DNA of 48,924 bases. Source: Alphaproteobacteria bacterium. GTDB taxonomy: Bacteria; Pseudomonadota; Alphaproteobacteria; Rhodobacterales; Rhodobacteraceae. Made by a program: the position numbers and the translations under genes. Below are positions 45,108 to 48,924 of this stretch, piece by piece. The notes below the pieces were generated by a model. That model searched no databases. It was given only the letters and a program-made list of their open reading frames with translations, and was not told the origin of the DNA. Where the stretch lies: contig JAADIJ010000054.1 of the NCBI GenBank assembly GCA_013151335.1, positions 1 to 48,924 of the forward strand. Direction: 5' to 3'. Each line of letters starts with the position of its first letter. The first letter of the stretch is position 1.

Positions 45108-45618
45108 TCGCCACCTCTGGCGACCGCAAAAACTCGGCCAGCACAGGCCCGACCCAGCACCATTTTTCAGCGCGCGCAGACAGGATCAAACGACGGGTCT
45201 CCTCGGCTTTGGTCAACTGAAACTCCAGCGACAGCGCATTGTCTGGCGCTTCCGTGCCGAGTTTTTCCGGCCATTCCACCACGCAAATCGCCGCGTCAAA
45301 AGCGTCGATCAAGCCGAGCTCGAACACCTCGTCAACCCCGCTCAGGCGATAAAGGTCGGCGTGCCAGATTTCCAAATCCCCCGCGAAATAGGTTTGCACG
45401 AGGGTAAAAGTCGGCGAGGGGATGTCCTCCAGCGCGTCGTGATCGGCCAAAAAACCACCAATCAACGCGCGCGCGAAATGGCTTTTGCCGGCACCTATTG
45501 GCCCGCTCAACAACAAGGTGTCGCCCGCCGATAAATGGGGTTTTAACGCCAGCGCCAGCCGCGCCGTCGCCTCGGCGTCCGGCAACTCTAATGTCACTGA
45601 CCAATAAGATGAATCCAT
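45100..45618 (-). CDS. tsaE: tRNA threonylcarbamoyladenosine biosynthesis ATPase TsaE
   Basis: A 172-residue P-loop ATPase, part of TsaB-TsaD-TsaE, which makes the t6A base at position 37 of ANN-decoding tRNAs. Walker A is SGPIGAGKSHFARALIGG (about 39-56), then the family motif PSPTFTLVQTY (about 67-77), HADLYRLSGVDEVFELGL (about 85-102) and VVEWPEKLG (about 113-121). The length is at the longer end for the family. It is followed by amgK with an 8-bp overlap. The PAS-domain gene stands 42 bp upstream. Confidence 0.95.
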   Translation of the reverse strand: MDSSYWSVTLELPDAEATARLALALKPHLSAGDTLLLSGPIGAGKSHFARALIGGFLADHDALEDIPSPTFTLVQTYFAGDLEIWHADLYRLSGVDEVFELGLIDAFDAAICVVEWPEKLGTEAPDNALSLEFQLTKAEETRRLILSARAEKWCWVGPVLAEFLRSPEVANG

Positions 45619-45660
45619 GGGCCATATTTGACCGCAGTTGCGCCTATACGCAAGCCGACC

Positions 45661-46998
45661 TTAGGCCATTTGGTCGAGTTTTTTGTCCGCGTCTTGAGGC
45701 GCACAAGCAGGCCCCGAGAACCGACACAGGATCGCACCGCGCGACAGGGTTTCAAATTCGACCATCAAGCCACTGCCCGAGCTCAGACGCACCGCGCCGG
45801 ATTTGCTGGTCCGGCTCTGTCGATAATCTGAAAACGCCCGCAGCTCTTGCCAGACCGGGCTGGGACGACAAGCGTTTTTCCAAAATTCAATCGCCTCATC
45901 CAGCGACATTCGCGCCAGCATTTCACGCGGATCAATCCCCCACAGCGTGGCGAAAGCGTCGTTTGAGAGGACCAGATCACCATCGGCGGAAAACACCGCA
46001 ATTGCTTCGCGCAGACTGTCAATCACCGATTGGCAAATCTCCATCTCCGAGCGAAACTGCCGTTGGAGCGAGATCGACGCGGTGATGTCTTCAAACAAAA
46101 ACGCCACTGCGCCCTCGGGATGGGGCCGTCCGGTCACCTTATAGGTCTGGCCGGTGGGCAACGGCCAATGCTCTTCATAAGTGCCATCCACCGCCGCGCG
46201 TTCAAGTGCGGCAATGCGGTCGCGCCAGCTGTTATAATCCTTGGGTTCCGGCAAATGACGATTTTCGCGCAAGCGATCCAGAAAATCTCGCAACGACGGC
46301 CGCGCCGTTAACCATTCCGGGCCAAGATCGGTCAGGTCCGACAAAGCCGGATTGAACAGCGCAAGCTGACGGTTACGGTCAAAAATCGCCAAGCCGATGG
46401 GCAGGTGGGCGAAGGTTTTGGTCAGGGTCTGGATAAAGTTGCGCAGCGCCTCCTCGGCGCGAACCACCGGATCGGCATGGAGCGCGAAATGCAGGGTTTC
46501 CTCGTTGTTCAGCGGATAGGAATATTGCTCAAACCACAGGGGTTTAGGCTGATCGGCGATGTGTAACGAGCAGCGCCCGGCGGTTCTGCCATCGTCGCGA
46601 GGCCGAAACAGCGCTGCCACATGGGCATCGGTTTGGCCGGGAAAAACCCTCTCGGCGATATTGGTATAGGCGCGATTGGACCACATAATCTGGCCGCTCT
46701 CCTGTTGGCGCCAAACCAGCATGGGTGAGTGATCGACCACCTCGCGCAGCCGTGCCAGTTCGGAAAAGTTACGCTCCATATCGGCCACGCGCAGATCCTC
46801 GACCGCAATCTCTTGGGCCGGGGGAGGCAGCAAAGCCGCCATGCCCGGATCACGCAGAGAGCCGAGCGTGACCTGTTTCTCTTCGCGGTTCTGGCGCTGC
46901 AACACCCAGCCAAGCCCGTAGATCGCCAGAAAAGCGCTCGCCAGACTGGTCGCCACCATCAGCACAACAAATGTCAAATCCAACGTGATTTCAGGCAC
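45661..46998 (-). CDS. Membrane-anchored multi-PAS protein without a kinase domain
   Basis: A 445-residue protein with an N-terminal membrane helix (about 7-30) and an otherwise cytoplasmic body. Three PAS-like segments are visible: about 75-185 (VVDHSPMLVWRQQESGQIMWSN), about 190-310 (LPIGLAIFDRNRQLALFNP, ending FLFEDITASISLQRQF) and about 318-440 (VIDSLREAIAVFSADGDLVLSN). The short stretch between segments two and three, where HisKA would be expected in a full kinase, has no H-box, and there is no ATPase domain after the third PAS. It therefore cannot be a normal kinase and may sense and pass a signal to a partner. It lies 99 bp after regB, same strand. The start is GTG 46998 with GAGGTGG upstream. 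Confidence 0.88.
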   Translation of the reverse strand: MPEITLDLTFVVLMVATSLASAFLAIYGLGWVLQRQNREEKQVTLGSLRDPGMAALLPPPAQEIAVEDLRVADMERNFSELARLREVVDHSPMLVWRQQESGQIMWSNRAYTNIAERVFPGQTDAHVAALFRPRDDGRTAGRCSLHIADQPKPLWFEQYSYPLNNEETLHFALHADPVVRAEEALRNFIQTLTKTFAHLPIGLAIFDRNRQLALFNPALSDLTDLGPEWLTARPSLRDFLDRLRENRHLPEPKDYNSWRDRIAALERAAVDGTYEEHWPLPTGQTYKVTGRPHPEGAVAFLFEDITASISLQRQFRSEMEICQSVIDSLREAIAVFSADGDLVLSNDAFATLWGIDPREMLARMSLDEAIEFWKNACRPSPVWQELRAFSDYRQSRTSKSGAVRLSSGSGLMVEFETLSRGAILCRFSGPACAPQDADKKLDQMA

Positions 46999-47097
46999 TG
47001 GGCCACCTCGCGTTTACCACTTTATCAACCGCAGCCGAGCGCCAATCTTCCGCGCCCCCGGTGGCATAGGGTAAATCCCAGAATAGTTAACGAAAGG

Positions 47098-48495
47098 TTA
47101 AATTTTCAGAGGTTCGTTCTTGCCAAGCGGGCCATGCTCTTGATCCGGGTCCTGTTCGATCAATGTCCGGGGCCAAATCACCTCGACAATGGCACCACTA
47201 CGGGTGGGCATCTCGTCAGACCGCAAAAACGGGTCAGAGCCGTTGACAAAGGTCAGCTCTGCCCCCGAACGCTCCAGCAAGGTCTTGGCGATAAACAGCC
47301 CCAGCCCCATGCCCTCGTATTCCGGGCGATGGGTGTCCTCGCCGCCATGGTGCCGCTTGCGCACGAAAGGTTCGCCAATGCGGCCAATCATATCGGCGGG
47401 ATAGCCGCGACCATCGTCTGAAACGGTCACGGTGATCACCTCTTGGTTCCACCACAGATCAATCCAGACATTGCCAGCGGCGAAATCGACCGCGTTCTGA
47501 ACCAGATTGCGCAATCCGTGAATGATCTCGGGCTGGCGGCCCACATTTGGCTGCTTTCGCAACGCGCCATCCTTGGGGGCGGCGGTGAAATGGAGGTGCT
47601 TGCCGCGACTGCCATGCGGCTCTGCGGCTTCGCGAACAATGGCGGAGATCGGAGCATGGCGCAGCAAGATGTCGTCTTTGCCGGTGCGACCCATATCGCG
47701 CAAAATATCGCGGCAACGGTCAGCCTGCTGGCGGATCAACAGCACGTCTTCTAGCAGGTCTTTATGACCCTCAAGCTCGTCTACCAGCTCAGAGCTGACC
47801 AGCTTTATCGTTGCCAGCGGCGTGCCAAGCTCATGCGCGGCGGCGGCCACCACTCCGCCAAGATCGGTCAGCTTTTGCTCGCGACTAAGCGCCATTTGGG
47901 TGGCAATCAAAGCCTCCGACATGGATTGGGTCTCTAGCGTGATCCGCTGGGCATAGCCGCCTAAAAAGATTACCCCGATCACCAACGCGGCCCAAAACCC
48001 GGTGATGAAAATTTTCGGCATTTGCAGAATATCACCGTTTTGCAATCGCAGCGGCTCGTGAAAATTCAGCAAAATGGAAATCAGAGCGATGGCCAGCAAA
48101 CTGATCACCAAGGTCGATTTCAGGCGCAATGCCGTGGCCGAGATGGTGACAGGCACCAAAATTAGCAGCGAGAACGGGTTGTTCAAGCCGCCGGTCAGAT
48201 ACAGCAGAAACACCAACTGGACCAGATCAAACCCCAGCGTCAGGGTGGCCTCGCGCTCGGACATGAGCTTGTTTTTAGGGTAAACGATGGTCAAAATAAC
48301 GTTCAGCGCAATCGAGGCGGTGATGGCTGTGATGCTAAGTCGTGGGTTCAAAATAAGCCCAAGCTGAAAGCTCGCAAACATTAGCGCACCGCTTTGCCCA
48401 ACTATGGCCACCCAGCGCAGATAAATCAGGGTGCGCAGACGAACCCACTCGCTGCGCGCATGTCCGTTGAGCAGATTTCGGGGAACCGTTACCAT
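47098..48495 (-). CDS. regB: Redox sensor histidine kinase RegB/PrrB/ActS
   Basis: A 465-residue membrane kinase of the global redox system. Six helices span about 22-180. The ubiquinone-binding motif GGLNNPF is at 102-108. The phospho-acceptor is His221 in AAAHELGTPLA, and the redox-active Cys is Cys261 in QADRCRDIL, equivalent by the same offset to His225 and Cys265 of Rhodobacter capsulatus RegB. N box NLVQNAVDFA, G1 DDGRGYPADM and G2 GMGLGLFIAK complete the ATPase domain. RegB represses or activates photosynthesis, respiration, CO2 and N2 fixation genes through RegA. I set the start at ATG 48495, with GGAGG about 9 nt upstream; a GTG at 48531 is a weaker option. It is divergent from regA. 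Confidence 0.96.
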   Translation of the reverse strand: MVTVPRNLLNGHARSEWVRLRTLIYLRWVAIVGQSGALMFASFQLGLILNPRLSITAITASIALNVILTIVYPKNKLMSEREATLTLGFDLVQLVFLLYLTGGLNNPFSLLILVPVTISATALRLKSTLVISLLAIALISILLNFHEPLRLQNGDILQMPKIFITGFWAALVIGVIFLGGYAQRITLETQSMSEALIATQMALSREQKLTDLGGVVAAAAHELGTPLATIKLVSSELVDELEGHKDLLEDVLLIRQQADRCRDILRDMGRTGKDDILLRHAPISAIVREAAEPHGSRGKHLHFTAAPKDGALRKQPNVGRQPEIIHGLRNLVQNAVDFAAGNVWIDLWWNQEVITVTVSDDGRGYPADMIGRIGEPFVRKRHHGGEDTHRPEYEGMGLGLFIAKTLLERSGAELTFVNGSDPFLRSDEMPTRSGAIVEVIWPRTLIEQDPDQEHGPLGKNEPLKI

Positions 48496-48573
48496 CCAGG
48501 CCCCTCCTCTCGGTTTTCGCCGTCCTGACACCTATAAGGGTAGGCTCAGTGATAAGGGGCCGATACCCCCGGA

Positions 48574-48589
48574 TCAACCGATAGGTTGA
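48574..48589. promoter_or_regulatory. Inverted repeat between regB and regA
   Basis: TCAACC-GATA-GGTTGA is a perfect 6+6 palindrome with a 4-bp centre, near the middle of the 174-bp divergent regB/regA region. A GGGG-N6-CCCC pair lies beside it at 48556-48569. It may be a site for RegA autoregulation or another factor; it does not match the RegA consensus as I know it, so the regulator is unassigned. Confidence 0.4.
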
Positions 48590-48669
48590 GGGCGCGCACG
48601 TTCTGGTTTGACCATCCCGTCGGCACGCGGTAGAAAAACCCAAGGTCGAGGGCAAACTGAGGCGGTATC

Positions 48670-48924
48670 ATGACAGAACGGACATTGCGGGAAATCGGCG
48701 AGGACAACACGCTGTTGCTGCTTGATGACGACGAGCCATTTCTGCGCCGCCTCGCCCGCGCCATGGAAAAACGCGGCTTTGCGGTCGAGGCGGTGGAAAC
48801 GGTCGCGGCGGGCAAGGCGGTGGCCACGGCGCGCCCTCCGGCCTATGCGGTGGTTGATTTACGGCTTGAGGATGGCAACGGCCTTGATGTGGTTGAAATT
48901 CTTCGGGAAAAGCGCCCCGACGCC
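48670..48924 (+). CDS. regA: Response regulator RegA/PrrA/ActR (3' part outside window)
   Basis: The first 85 residues are present. They form the receiver-domain start: TLLLLDDDEPFLRRLARAMEK holds the acidic pair Asp-Asp, and the phospho-acceptor Asp is in YAVVDLRLEDGNGLDVVE (about residue 63). The RegA/ActR signature LRLEDGNGL is exact for the family. The C-terminal Fis-type helix-turn-helix lies beyond the window. It starts at ATG 48670 with GAGGCGG upstream and is transcribed away from regB. In Rhodobacter a senC/prrC gene stands between regB and regA; here the 174-bp gap is too short for it. Confidence 0.93.
   Translation, partial: MTERTLREIGEDNTLLLLDDDEPFLRRLARAMEKRGFAVEAVETVAAGKAVATARPPAYAVVDLRLEDGNGLDVVEILREKRPDA

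Overview
The window reads as chromosome of a marine-type alphaproteobacterium, most likely Rhodobacteraceae (Roseobacter-like). Grounds: a RegB/RegA redox pair with the GGxxNPF quinone motif, an addB-addA-trxA run behind tsaE-amgK-murU, ubiG, and several short conserved proteins of the kind typical of Rhodobacterales. Genes are packed tightly, often with 4-bp stop/start overlaps. I see no tRNA, rRNA, insertion sequence, phage gene or CRISPR array.

Left part (1-21572) is accessory and catabolic. Bases 1-4792 hold a minus-strand operon: an N-formylglutamate amidohydrolase-like protein, a Na+/phosphate cotransporter with a PhoU-like tail, a glutamine synthetase-like ligase, a VOC protein and an aldehyde dehydrogenase cut by the window edge. 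A divergent RpiR/SIS regulator (4908-5777) faces it across a 17-bp palindrome. Next come an enolase-superfamily acid-sugar dehydratase and a GMC alcohol oxidase/dehydrogenase (5787-8509), divergent from a phosphonate monoester hydrolase-like member of the sulfatase superfamily (8660-10210). A lone PAS histidine kinase and a complete dipeptide/oligosaccharide-type ABC importer (11731-18058) follow. Last are phnX and phnW (2-aminoethylphosphonate degradation) with a divergent LysR regulator (18476-21572).

Read together, 5787-21572 looks like an uptake-and-degradation locus for an organic phosphonate, possibly an ester or sugar/glycerol conjugate of 2-aminoethylphosphonate: importer, ester hydrolase, enzymes for the released alcohol or sugar part, then PhnW and PhnX to acetaldehyde and phosphate. 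The NptA-like transporter could vent surplus phosphate. The individual enzyme families are well supported; the combined pathway is inference.

Middle part (21585-36728) is mostly housekeeping: a BioC/NDUFAF5-like methyltransferase, comF, grxC, a nitrilase-family amidase, a MarR regulator, ubiG, a proline iminopeptidase, a double-CDGSH iron-sulfur protein, fadH, two small conserved proteins, a lipoprotein overlapping the 3' end of ilvD, ilvD, a CPBP protease, accD and folC.

Right part (36729-48924) is a long minus-strand series (regB, PAS protein, tsaE, amgK, murU, addB, addA, trxA), covering redox sensing, tRNA modification, cell-wall recycling and double-strand-break repair, with regA starting divergently at the window end.

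Non-coding signals worth noting are a 12-bp perfect hairpin (29418-29453), four tandem 13-bp units before comF, two tandem 18-bp units before the CDGSH gene, and inverted repeats in four divergent promoter regions.
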